From: Panopea generosa
Taxonomy: Eukaryota > Mollusca > Bivalvia > Adapedonta > Hiatellidae
Assembly: GCA_029582155.1 (NCBI GenBank)
Contig: CM055901.1
Coordinates: forward strand, 40,387,616 to 40,451,615
Reading direction: 5' to 3'
Length of the DNA stretch: 64,000 bases
Part shown: positions 1 through 10,339 of the stretch, one piece after another
Position numbering within the stretch: position 1 is the stretch's first letter
How the letters are laid out: the number at the start of each line of letters is the position of its first letter
The notes under the pieces: model-generated
What the model was told of the DNA's origin: nothing
Database searches by the model: none
Seen by the model: the letters and a program-made list of their open reading frames with translations, nothing else
Position numbers and translations under genes: made by a program

Positions 1-786
1 ACACGCATTTACACATGTATGTAATATATGCAACACGCATTTACACATGTATGTAATATATGCAACACGTATTTACACATGTATGTAATATATGCAACAC
101 GTATTTACACATGAATGTAATATCTGCAAAAACGCATTTACACATGTATGTAATATTTACAACACGTATTATACATGTACATGTATGTAATATATGCAAC
201 ACGTATTAACACATGAATGTAATATATGCAACACGCATTTACACATGTATGTAATATATGCAACACGTATTAACACATGAATGTAATATCTACAACACGT
301 ATTTATACATGTATGTAATATCTTCAACACGTATTTATACATGTATGTAATATATGCAACACGTATTAACACATGAATGTAATATATGCAACACGCATTT
401 ACACATGTATGTAATATATGCAACACGTATTAACACATGAATGTAATATCTACAACACGTATTTACACATGTATGTAATATCTACAACAGGTACCTATAC
501 ATGTATGTAATATCTGCAACACGCATTTACACATGTATGTAAGATCTACAACACGTATTTATACATGTATGTAATATCTACAACATGTATTTACACGTGT
601 ATGTAATATCTACAACACGTATTTATACATGTATGTAATATCTACAACATGTATTTACACTTGTATGTAATATCTACAACAGGTATTTACACATGTATGT
701 AATAACTACAACAGGTATTTACAAATGTATGTAATATCTACAACACATATTTATACATGTATGTAATATCTACAACACGTATTTTC
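1..786. repeat. 32-bp minisatellite array, about 24 copies, cut by window edge
   Basis: Head-to-tail units of 32 bp, each with an ACACGTATT half followed by ACACATGTATGTAATAT and a variable ATGCA/CTACA end. Units at the left end are mostly ATGCA-type and those to the right CTACA-type, so variants are clustered. The array continues beyond position 1. An 85-codon open frame on the minus strand (169-426) is simply repeat read-through. It lies downstream of the gene's stop codon. Confidence 0.95.
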
Positions 787-1652
787 TAAATATTTTATAT
801 AGTATGCAATTAATAATTTGTAGATAATAATATTGATTTCTTAAAAACATTATTAAATTAAATTATTAAAATTCTGAACACATTTCACAAAACAAACGTG
901 TATTCGTCATGAAAGCTAAGAAAAGGATTGTGTAAAAAGGAATAATGTTATATAGATCTAATTTCAATTCAAAGTTTCATTAAAAAATCTGACTAATATT
1001 TTTTGGTATCTAAAACAATTGTATTTGTAGATTTAAAATATCACATAAACACTATTTTCCTGAAACACTGACATATACGGGTTGCAATGTATCGACCAGT
1101 AGAGTAACTTTAAATTCAGTGTATGGGACTTTTATCATCAATTCTTTTTAAATGTCCCATGCTTGTTTACTTATATGTACAGGTAAGTTTAACATTAAAG
1201 TAACCATCACGTATCGAAAAGTATATACCTACCTTTGAGAAAGTTATAGCTAGATTAATAAAACTGGATAAAAAGGTAAACACGCATGCAAGGAGAAAGT
1301 ACGAAGGTATATGTGACAATCACAATCACATTCTCAGGAACAATTAAAACATCTCAAACACAACTGTGTGTCTAAACAAACAACAGTGACACGCGGGTCA
1401 ACTAGCACGTGGAACTGCAAATGGAAAAGACAGGGGAGAAGAGCATTCAATACATTTCATACTTGTAAAAATGCATACTTTTCACAAAATTGTATTATGA
1501 TTTCAAAAAGCACAATTCTTTCATCATATAAATATGTAATCTATGCACACACACTTCACAGACAAACATATGTATATGGTGATGTTTGTGATTATTGTAA
1601 AGCATAAAGAATAAATGGCGGTGTTGATCTGCTGTCCTTCCTGGAACTCCAT
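787..1652. other. 3' flank/3' UTR region of the TSP1 gene, no other feature
   Basis: AT-rich unique sequence between the 32-bp array and the terminal coding exon. It must contain the gene's 3' UTR on the minus strand, but no canonical AATAAA is seen close to the stop codon. A plus-strand 79-codon open frame at 1368-1607 lies opposite this UTR and has no recognisable domain. Confidence 0.5.
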
Positions 1653-1714
1653 TTACGCTGATCCGCTACAGAGAACCGGACCTACATATTTGAAGCCATC
1701 TTCTTTCGTTCCAC
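1653..1714 (-). CDS. Terminal coding exon with stop codon
   Basis: A 62-nt terminal coding segment. The acceptor is TTTTCTAAG above 1714. Entered in phase 1, it reads (G)GTKEDGFKYVGPVLC and a few more residues, then TAA at 1653-1655. In the CNTNAP-like family the DTG at the end of the preceding exon is followed by a short stretch ending in a 'G-P/x-L-x-C-x-G' strand that closes the fibrinogen-like domain, and this exon supplies it. Acceptor, phase, content and stop therefore all agree, even though the exon is short and 10.7 kb from its partner. Possible polyadenylation signals on the minus strand are only weak variants (AATAAT near 1596, AATACA further on), so the 3' UTR end is not defined. 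Confidence 0.75.
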
Positions 1715-2573
1715 CTTAGAAAATGACATGAAACATATATGTACATTAATTCATGAGGCAAAATAGTGCCATTTGCAATAGAATTTATATTCGTTATAAT
1801 TACATCTATTTCAAAATTCCAATGCCAAAATACAATCTTACAACAAATTTAAAAGCTTTATTAAAGTCTGTGAATCCTACATAAAGTTTTTTTTTATTTT
1901 TATGGAACAAATGTTATTAAAATACCAGGAAAACAAAAATCATCAATGGTTCCCATACGTTTTTTCAAACCTATCCGTGTTTCTATATAAACACAATAGT
2001 TTTCAGCCCAGTTGTTAAAGTAAGAGTAAAACGTTTACGAATGCACTTAATAGTGTTATACCTTGTTAGATGTTCAGGTTTATTAGTATTCCACTTTTTA
2101 TACAACAGGATAACGTAACCGTTTGATCACTTTCCGAAAAATAATCTTTACACATTTATTATACAAAGTACTTAAATAACTGATAAAATAAGTGATGCCA
2201 TATTTCCAAAAAAATCGTTTAACTTCAATTCTGGTCCAACTGGCATATTGCGACTCAATTCCTTGCATGCTTGCTTATCTTTTTCTACGCAATAATTTGA
2301 TTTTCATTATATAAATACATTTCATTATATAAATACATTTCATTCAGAAATCAAACATCTTCATTTGGTCGAAAAAAAACCCCCTAACTGTGAGTAGTTG
2401 AACACGTTTAAATTATTCGGCAAAATGAGACGCATTTAGAGATTTAGAATTAATTAGTGCAGTCAAACCTTTTAATATTTCCTCAATACTCTTTTGTAAT
2501 TTTATAACGTCTATGTTATAGTATGCTAGTTTGACACTTATTGGTATCATATCTTAGTTAAAATATTATTCTA
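1715..2573. other. Intron sequence, nothing recognised
   Basis: AT-rich single-copy-looking sequence at the 3' end of the last intron. A short direct repeat of ATTATATAAATACATTTC occurs near 2306-2342. No coding or transposon motif was recognised. Confidence 0.4.
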
Positions 2574-2852
2574 CCGCAGCGGTGGTTTAGCGGTGTAGCG
2601 CCCGTCTCGCTTGCGGAAGATTGTGGGTTCGATCCCCGGCGGGGTCACACCAAAGACTTTAGAAATAGTATTAGAAGTTTCCTCGCTTGGCGCTGAGCAT
2701 TTAGAGGATAGTTCTAGGTCTGGTCGACCCGATGTCAATATAATGGGACTGGGTCGGGTATCACACTAACGTGGCAGCACTCAGAATACTATATCATGTA
2801 GACACTCTGGCTATATGACTGAAAAATTGTTGAAAGCGACGCTAAGCACCAT

Positions 2853-2896
<44 letters not shown>
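2574..2896 (+). mobile_element. tRNA-derived SINE with (CAA)n tail
   Basis: The head resembles a tRNA gene, with RNA polymerase III box A (TGGTTTAGCGG, 2583-2593) and box B (GGTTCGATCCC, about 2626-2636). A conserved-looking core follows (CTGGGTCGGGTATC, later GTGGCAGCACTC), then the 3' stretch GCGACGCTAAGCACC and a (CAA)n tail from about 2853 to 2896. Flanking AT-rich sequences (ATATTATTCT on the left, ATAATATTCT on the right) look like an imperfect target duplication. The layout fits mollusc SINEs of the V/Meta-type superfamilies; the exact family is not assigned. Confidence 0.85.
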
Positions 2897-2897
<1 letters not shown>

Positions 2898-3301
2898 TCA
2901 AATAATATTCTTATAATCACTTTTGCTTTTACAAATTACATATATTTTTATCGCTTTTATGATTATATCAAAAGGTCATAAAACGGTTGAGGAGAATATA
3001 TTAGAAGGTATTTAATTAAAGAGCTTAAAACACTAAATCAGTGTGTAATACCCATTTCTTTTGAGAGGAGGTCACTCAAGATGAAATCTCTCACAATTTT
3101 AGTTTTCTTTGTAACTCACTCAATGACAAATGTTTTTTTTAACAATATATCTATTTTTTGTCCGCAGATGACATTTTTTCAGAAACATATAATAGGTGAA
3201 GATGGGTTTAAATTATTACAAGAACATTGTCATCATAGTTGCAGACTTAACATCAACGTTAACATAACATAAGTGATGATCATCAACACACAGGGAATGA
3301 A
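2897..3301. other. Intron sequence, nothing recognised
   Basis: AT-rich sequence between the SINE tail and the 31-bp array. A 63-codon plus-strand open frame (3081-3272) has no recognisable features and is probably chance. Confidence 0.4.
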
Positions 3302-5716
3302 TAACGTTAATATATGATGGTTTAGAAGGATATATGATGGTTTAGAAGTAGCTAACGCTTATAAATGACGGTTTAGAAGGAGCTATCGCTAATATATGAC
3401 GGCTTAGAGCTAACGCTAATATATGACTGTAATATATGACGGTTTAGAAGGATCTAATGCTAATATATAACGGTTTAGAAGGAGCTATCGCTAATATATG
3501 ACGGTTAAGAAGGAGCTTACGCTAATATATTACGGTTCAGAAGGATCTAACGCTAATATATGACGGTTTAGAAGGAGCTAACGCTAATATATGACGGTTT
3601 AGAGCTAACGCTAATATATGACGGTTTAGAAGGAACTAACGCTAATATATAATGGTTTAGAAGGATCTAACGCTAATATATAATGGTTTAGAAGGAGCTA
3701 ACATTGATATATGATGGTTTAGAAGGATATATAATGGTTTAGAAGGATCTAACGCTTATATATGATGGTTTAGTAGGAGCTAACGCTAATATATGACGGT
3801 TTAGTGCTAACGCTAATATATGACGGTTAAGAGCTAACGCTAATATATGACGGTAATATATGACGGTTTAGAAGGATCTAACGCTAATATATGATGGTTT
3901 AAAAGGAGCTAACTCTAATATGTGATGGTAATATATCATGGTTTAGAAGGATCTAACGCTAATATATGACGGTTTAGTAGAATCTAACGCTAATATATAA
4001 CGGTTTAGAAGGATCTAACGCTAATATATAACGGTTTAGAATGAGCTAACGGTAATATATGACTGTTTAGAGCTAACGCTAATATATGACGGTAATATAT
4101 AATGGTTTAGAAGGATCTAACGCTAATATATGACGGGTTAGAAGAAGGAGCTAACGCTAATATATGGCGGTTAAGAAGAAGCTAACGCTAATATATGATG
4201 GTTTAGAAGGATCTAACGCTAATTTATGACGGTTAAGAAGGATCTAACGCTAATAAATGACGGTTCAGAAGGATCTAACGCTAATATACGACGGTTTAGA
4301 AGGAGCTAACGCTAATATATGACGGTTGAGAGCTAACGCTAATATATGACGGTAATATATGACGGTTAAGGAGGAATATACCTTTTAAATTATTTTCCAA
4401 ATCAGTGGAATATTTGGTATGTAATGAAACTAGAAGTAATTTCCAATTTGAATATGCTTTTTTTTCTGCGGTAAATATAACACTTCTTTACCTATGACGT
4501 CGTAAACATGGCCATGTTTGGTCTTTTTGACGTCCCGATTTATAGCAGCAAAATCGCGTATTTAGAAAATAATTTCACCCTAATCAACTGCCGAAAATCT
4601 TATGGAAAACGTGTAGAATTATGCAATATGTTGACGTCTTTTTTGACTTAGGGTGGGATTAAATAATTAAAAAACTCTAGTTTGTCAATTGTTCTAAAAA
4701 TCTCACAATCACTGTGAAGCATATTGTTAGGAATCAAATAAAAATTATTCCAAAATCGCTCTGTTTGTTTTTTGGTAATTTTGATTTGAAGTATTTTTTT
4801 CGAAAAAATCGAGAAAATAATAATTTCCGTTTTTCGCTAATATTTTCAGAATTTGGCGTTCGTCGTAATTATTGCATAAGTAAATTCATATATCCGTACA
4901 ATGTGTACGTGGTAATATGTGTTTCGATTCTGCACATTCGATATAACTTGACTGAGGTCGACAAATACACGATTTTGCTGCTATAAATCGGGACGTCAAA
5001 AAGACCAAACATGGCCATGCTTACGACGTCATAGGTAAAGAAATGTTATATTTATCGCAGAAAAAAAAGCATATTCAAATTGGAAATTACTTCTTGTTTC
5101 ATTACATACCAAATATTCCACTGATTTTGAAAATAATTTAAAAGGTATATTCCTCCTTAAGAAGGATCTCACGCTAATATATTACGGTTAAGAAGGAGCT
5201 AACGCTAATATGTAACGGTTAAGAAGGAGCTAACGCTAATTTATGACGGTTAAGAAGGATCTAACGCTAATATATGATGGTAATATATGACGGTTTAGAA
5301 GGATCTAACGCTAATATTTGACGGTTTAGAAGGATCTAACGCTTATATATAACGGTTTAGAAGGAGCTAACGCTAATATATGACGGTAATATGTGACGGT
5401 TTAGAAGGAGCTAACGGTAATATATGACGGTTTAGAAGGATCGAACGCTAATATATGATGGTTTACAAGGATCGAACGCTAATATATGATGGTTTAGAAG
5501 GATGTAACCCTAATATGTGACGGTTAAAAAGGAGCTAATGCTTATATATGACGGTTAAGAAGGAGCTAATGCTAATATATGACGGTTTAGAAGGAGCCAA
5601 CGCTAATATTTGACGGTTTAGAATGAGCTAACGCTAATATATGACGGTTTAGAAGGAGCAAACTGCTAATATTTGACGGTTTAGAATGAGCTAACGCTAA
5701 TACATGACGGTTAACA
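3302..5716. repeat. 31-bp minisatellite array, about 54 copies, interrupted by a transposon
   Basis: Units carry GCTAACGCTAATATATGACG followed by GTTTAGAAGGA (31 bp). Shortened versions lack AAGGA or join directly through GGTAATATATGACGG. GGTTTAG and GGTTAAG variants are intermixed. The array runs from 3302 to 4369, is broken by the 787-bp element at 4370-5156, and resumes to 5716. Confidence 0.95.
4370..5156. mobile_element. 787-bp nonautonomous DNA transposon with 194-bp terminal inverted repeats and TTAA target duplication
   Basis: Nearly perfect inverted arms (4370-4563 and 4963-5156, about six mismatches in 194 bp) begin GGAGGAATATACC and include the CATGGCCATG palindrome. TTAA flanks both ends (4366-4369 and 5157-5160). 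Removing the element and one TTAA restores a normal 31-bp repeat unit (GACGGTTAAGAAGGATC). TTAA targets are typical of the piggyBac and Kolobok superfamilies; the terminal GGAGG does not decide which. The centre is AT-rich and noncoding, and the 90-codon frame at 4714-4986 overlaps a repeat arm, so it is not a transposase. Confidence 0.88.
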
Positions 5717-6339
5717 AGTTTAACTAGGACTAGTTTTTACAACTGATGAGTCTTTAGCTGAAACACACGAAGCACAAGCAGGACTCGCTCTTAAGGTAAT
5801 TTATAAAATTCAAATTTTGTGTTTATAAATTTAATGATATTAAAAAAGTGACATGTTTAACTTGTTTGATATAATTAACCTATTGAACCTATTTTGAATT
5901 ATGGGTAAGAAGTATTTCCATGTTTGCTGTTTGACACGTATTATTTTGCATTAAATATCCCTTTTCTAAATAGAATAACTAACTATGATCCTTGTTTGTT
6001 GTAAAGTAAAACTAGTGGTACAATTACTTAATTAAAATTATTTATAATAATTGAAAAATTGAAATTATGGTATTGAACAAGTTATTGTAGAGTTAATAAT
6101 ATAATTACATAAATGATAAAATTACGTCATTTATTTAAAATAATTTATGATACATGTTAATCTTGCAAGTATTTACTTGGGTAGGAAAATACAAAATGTT
6201 CTGGTTCATGTGATCGAACATGCATTTATTATTATGTCAGTAGTGTTAAGTTGTTTGTTACTGTTGTGTTGGAAGATACGTTTATGGTGTTTTTCTTATA
6301 ATTATGTTTATTGTGGTGTTATGATATACATTTATAAGA
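5717..6339. other. Intron sequence, nothing recognised
   Basis: AT-rich sequence between two tandem arrays. It grades into imperfect GATACGTTTATGG...TTGTTGTGTT motifs near 6240-6340 that foreshadow the 140-bp satellite. Confidence 0.4.
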
Positions 6340-9300
6340 TGATAATATTATGTTAGACGATACGTTTATGGTTTATCTTTGTTGCGTTATGACATACGTT
6401 CTTTATATTATATTATGAGACACGTTTATGGTTTATCTTTGTTGAGTTATGGCATAATTGCACTGTATGTAACTGTTATATTATGAGATACGTTTATGAC
6501 ATGCTGCTGTTGTGTTAGAACATATGTTTTTACATGTAACTGTTGTGCTAGTAGGTGTGTTTGTTGTGTTTTAATGTTGTGTTATGACATAATTGCACTG
6601 TATGTAACTGTTATACATGTATATGAGATACGTTTATGACATGCTGCTGTTGTGTTAGAACATATGTTTTTATATGTTAATGTTGTGCTAGTAGGTGTGT
6701 TTGTTGTGTTTTAATGTTGTGTTATGACATAATTGCACTGTATGTAACTGTTATACATGTATTTGAGATACGTTTACGACATGCTGCTGTTGTGTTAGAA
6801 CATATGTTTTTATACGTTACTGTTGTGCTAGTAGGTGTGTTTGTTGTGTTTTAATGTTGTGTTATGACATAATTGCACTGTATGTAACTGTTATACATGT
6901 ATATGAGATACGTTTATGACATGCTGCTGTTGTGCTAGAACATATGTTTTTACTTGTTACTGTTGTGCTAGTAGGTGTGTTTGTTGTGTTTTAATGTTGT
7001 GTTATGACATAATTGCACTGTATGTAACTGTTATACATGTATATGAGATACGTTTATGACATGCTGCTGTTGTGTTAGAACATACGTTTTTACTTGTTAC
7101 TGTTGTGCTAGTAGGTGTGTTTGTTGTGTTTTAATGTTGTGTTATGACATAATTGCACTGTATGTAACTGTTATACATGTATATGCGATACATTTATGAC
7201 ATGCTGCTGTTGTGTTAGAACATATGTTTTTATATGTTACTGTTGTGCTAGTTGGTGTGTTTGTTGTGTTTTAATGTTGTGTTATGACATAATTGCACTG
7301 TCTGTAACTGTTATACATGTATATGAGATACGTTTATGACATGCTACTGTTGTGTTAGAACATATGTTTTTACTTGTTACTGTTGTGCTAGTAGGTGTGT
7401 TTGTTGTGTTTTAATGTTGTGTTATGACATAATTGCACTGTATGTAACTGTTATACATGTATATGAAATACGTTTATGACATGCTGCTGTTGTGTTAGAA
7501 CATATGTTTTTACATGTTACTGTTGTGCTAGTAGGTGTGTTTGTTGTGTTTTAATGTTGTGTTATGACATAATTGCACTGTATGTAACTGTTATACATGT
7601 ATATGAGATACGTTTATGACATGCTACTGTTGTGTTAGAACATACGTTTTTACTTGTTACTGTTGTACTAGTAGGTGTGTTTGTTGTGTTTTAATGTTGT
7701 GTTATGACATAATTGCACTGTATGTAACTGTTATACATGTATATGAAATACGTTTATGACATGCTGCTGTTGTGTTAGAACATACGTTTTTACATGTTAC
7801 TGTTGTGCTAGTAGGTGTGTTTGTTTTGTTTTAATGTTGTGTTATGACATAATTGCACTGTATGTAACTGTTATACATGTATATGAGATACGTTTATGAC
7901 ATGCTACTGTTGTGTTAGAACATACGTTTTTACATGTTACTGTTGTACTAGTAGGTGTGTTTGTTGTGTTTTAATGTTTTGTTATGACATAATTGCACTG
8001 TATGTAACTGTTATACATGTATATGAGATACGTTTATGACATGCTGCTGTTGTGTTAGAACATATGTTTTTACATGTTACTGTTGTGCTAGTAGGTGTGT
8101 TTGTTGTGTTTTAATGTTGTGTTATGACATAATTGCACTGTATGTAACTATTATACATGTATATGCGATACGTTTATGACATGCTGCTGTTGTGTTAGAA
8201 CATATGTTTTTACATGTTACTGTTGTGCTAGTAGGTGTGTTTGCTGTGTTTTAATGTTGTGTTATGACATAATTGCACTGTATGTAACTGTTATACATGT
8301 ATATGAGATACGTTTATGACATGCTGCTGTTGTGTTAGAACATATGTTTTTACATGTTACTGTTGTGCTAGTAGGTGTGTTTGTTGTGTTTTAATGTTGT
8401 GTTATGACATAATTGCACTGTATGTAAATGTTATACATGTATATGCAATACGTTTATGACATGCTGCTGTTGTGTTAGAACATACGTTTTAACATGTTAC
8501 AGTTGTGCTAGTAGGTGTGTTTATTGTGTTTTTTTGTTGTGTTATGACATAACTGCACTGTATGTAACTGTTATACATGTATATTAGATACGTTTATGAC
8601 ATGCTGCTGTTGTGTTAGAACATACGTTTTAACATGATACTGTTGTGCTAGTTGGTGTGTCTGTTGTGTTTTAATGTTGTGTTATGACATAATTGCACTG
8701 TATGTAACTGTTATATTATGAGATACGTTTATGACATGCTGCTGTTGTGTTAGAACATATGTTTTTACATGTTACTGTTGTGCTAATAGGTGTGTTTGTT
8801 GTGTTTTAATGTTGTGTTATGACATAATTGCACTGTATGTAACTGTTATACATGTATATGCGATACGTTTATGACATGCTGCTGTTGTGTTAGAACATAT
8901 GTTTTTACATGTTACTGCTGTGCTAGTAGGTGTATTTGTTGTGTTTTAATATTGTGTTATGACATAATTGCACTGTATGTAACTGTTATACATGTATATG
9001 AAATACGTTTATGACATGCTGCTGTTGTGTTAGAACATATGTTTTAACATGTTACTGTTGTGCTAGTAGGTGTGTTTGTTGTGTTTTAATGTTGTGTTAT
9101 GACATAATTGCACTGTATGTAACTGTTATACATGTATATGCGATACATTTATGACATGCTGCTGTTTTGTTAGAACATATGTTTTTACATGTTACTGTTG
9201 TGCTAGTAGGTGTATTTGTTGTGTTTTAATGTTGTGTTATGACATAATTGCACTTCATGTAACTGTTATACATGTATATGCGATACGTTTATGACATGCT

Positions 9301-9870
9301 GCTGTTGTGTTAGAACATATGTTTTTACATGTTACTGTTGTGCTAGTAGGTGTATTTGTGGTGTTATGACATAATTGCACTTCATGTAACTGTTAGACAT
9401 GTATATTACATACGTTTATGACGTGCTGCTGTTGTGTTAGAACAAACGTTTTTACATGTTATTGTTGTGCTAGAAGGTGTGTTTGTTGAATCTTTTTCAT
9501 ATTCGTGTATTAAAATGAAAGAAAATGAAAGAATTGATAATATTTTGCATAATTGCACTGTATGTAACTGTTATACATGTATATGAGATACGTTTATGAC
9601 ATGCTGCTGCTCTGTTAAAACATAAGTTTTTTCATGATACTGTTGTGCTAGTAGGTGTGTTTGTTGTGTTTAAAAATGTTGTGTTATGACATAATTGCAC
9701 TGTAAGTAACTATTAAACATGTATATTAGATACGTTTATGACATGCTGCTGTTGTGTTAGAACAAACGTTTTTAGATGTTACTGTTGTGCTAGTAGGTGT
9801 GTTTATTGAATCATTTTCATATTCGTGAATTAAAATGAAAGAAAATGAAAGAATTGAAATTATTAATTAA
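6340..9870. repeat. 140-bp satellite array, about 22 regular copies plus degenerate edges
   Basis: From the GTTATGACATAATTGCACTG landmark, copies recur exactly every 140 bp (6581, 6721, 6861, 7001 and on to 8681), then with small length changes to about 9480. Most copies differ by only a few bases, mainly an ATGAGATACG/ATGCGATACG alternation. At the right edge a composite unit carrying GAATGAAAGAATTG-like sequence (AAAATGAAAGAAAATGAAAG) appears twice, about 320 bp apart. No open frame spans a copy. Confidence 0.95.
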
Positions 9871-10339
9871 TAGACGAAATTGATAAATTGGACAAGCTCT
9901 ATGACAAAATAATCTTGAACGATTAGAAACATTAAAATAGTCATTGAAAATATAAGAAAACTAAAAATGCAATGTATTAACATGCTCCAATAAATGGCAA
10001 TAATTGAAGACGATGAAAAAACATCCAATATTTCGGTAGTCATTTAGTCATTTTTTAGAGTGGGATCAGAACTGCAGAAATGTATGAACCTTTCGAGGAC
10101 CTACGACCTCGGTCATGCTCAAGTCAAGGTCATCAACATCCATTCAGCTGTGCACGCCGTTAGGAGACAACACCACCAGCGGCATGGATAGAATGCACCT
10201 ACCTAGCAACCGGATCAACATGCACCCATCCAATGACAACAGACACAGAGGACCGAAAGAGTGACATTCCAATAATTAAAGGAATCCACAAATGTTCAAT
10301 AACTGTGGACAAAACCATAGCCGATCGGATTTATACCAA
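9871..10339. other. Intron sequence, possibly upstream part of decayed retrotransposon
   Basis: From about 10070 the base composition shifts (less AT-rich) as in the adjoining gypsy remnant, so this may be its gag region, but no gag motif could be read. The left boundary of that element and any LTR were not found. Confidence 0.35.

Noticed and set aside
1..786. CRISPR-like array
   Set aside because: Units are contiguous 32-bp repeats without unique spacers, and the DNA is clearly eukaryotic.
2574..2645. A functional tRNA gene
   Set aside because: Box A and box B are present, but the sequence runs straight into a SINE core and (CAA)n tail, and a proper cloverleaf was not recognised.
4714..4986. 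90-codon plus-strand frame as a possible transposase
   Set aside because: It overlaps the palindromic arm of the TTAA element and is a low-complexity AT-rich translation with no catalytic motif.
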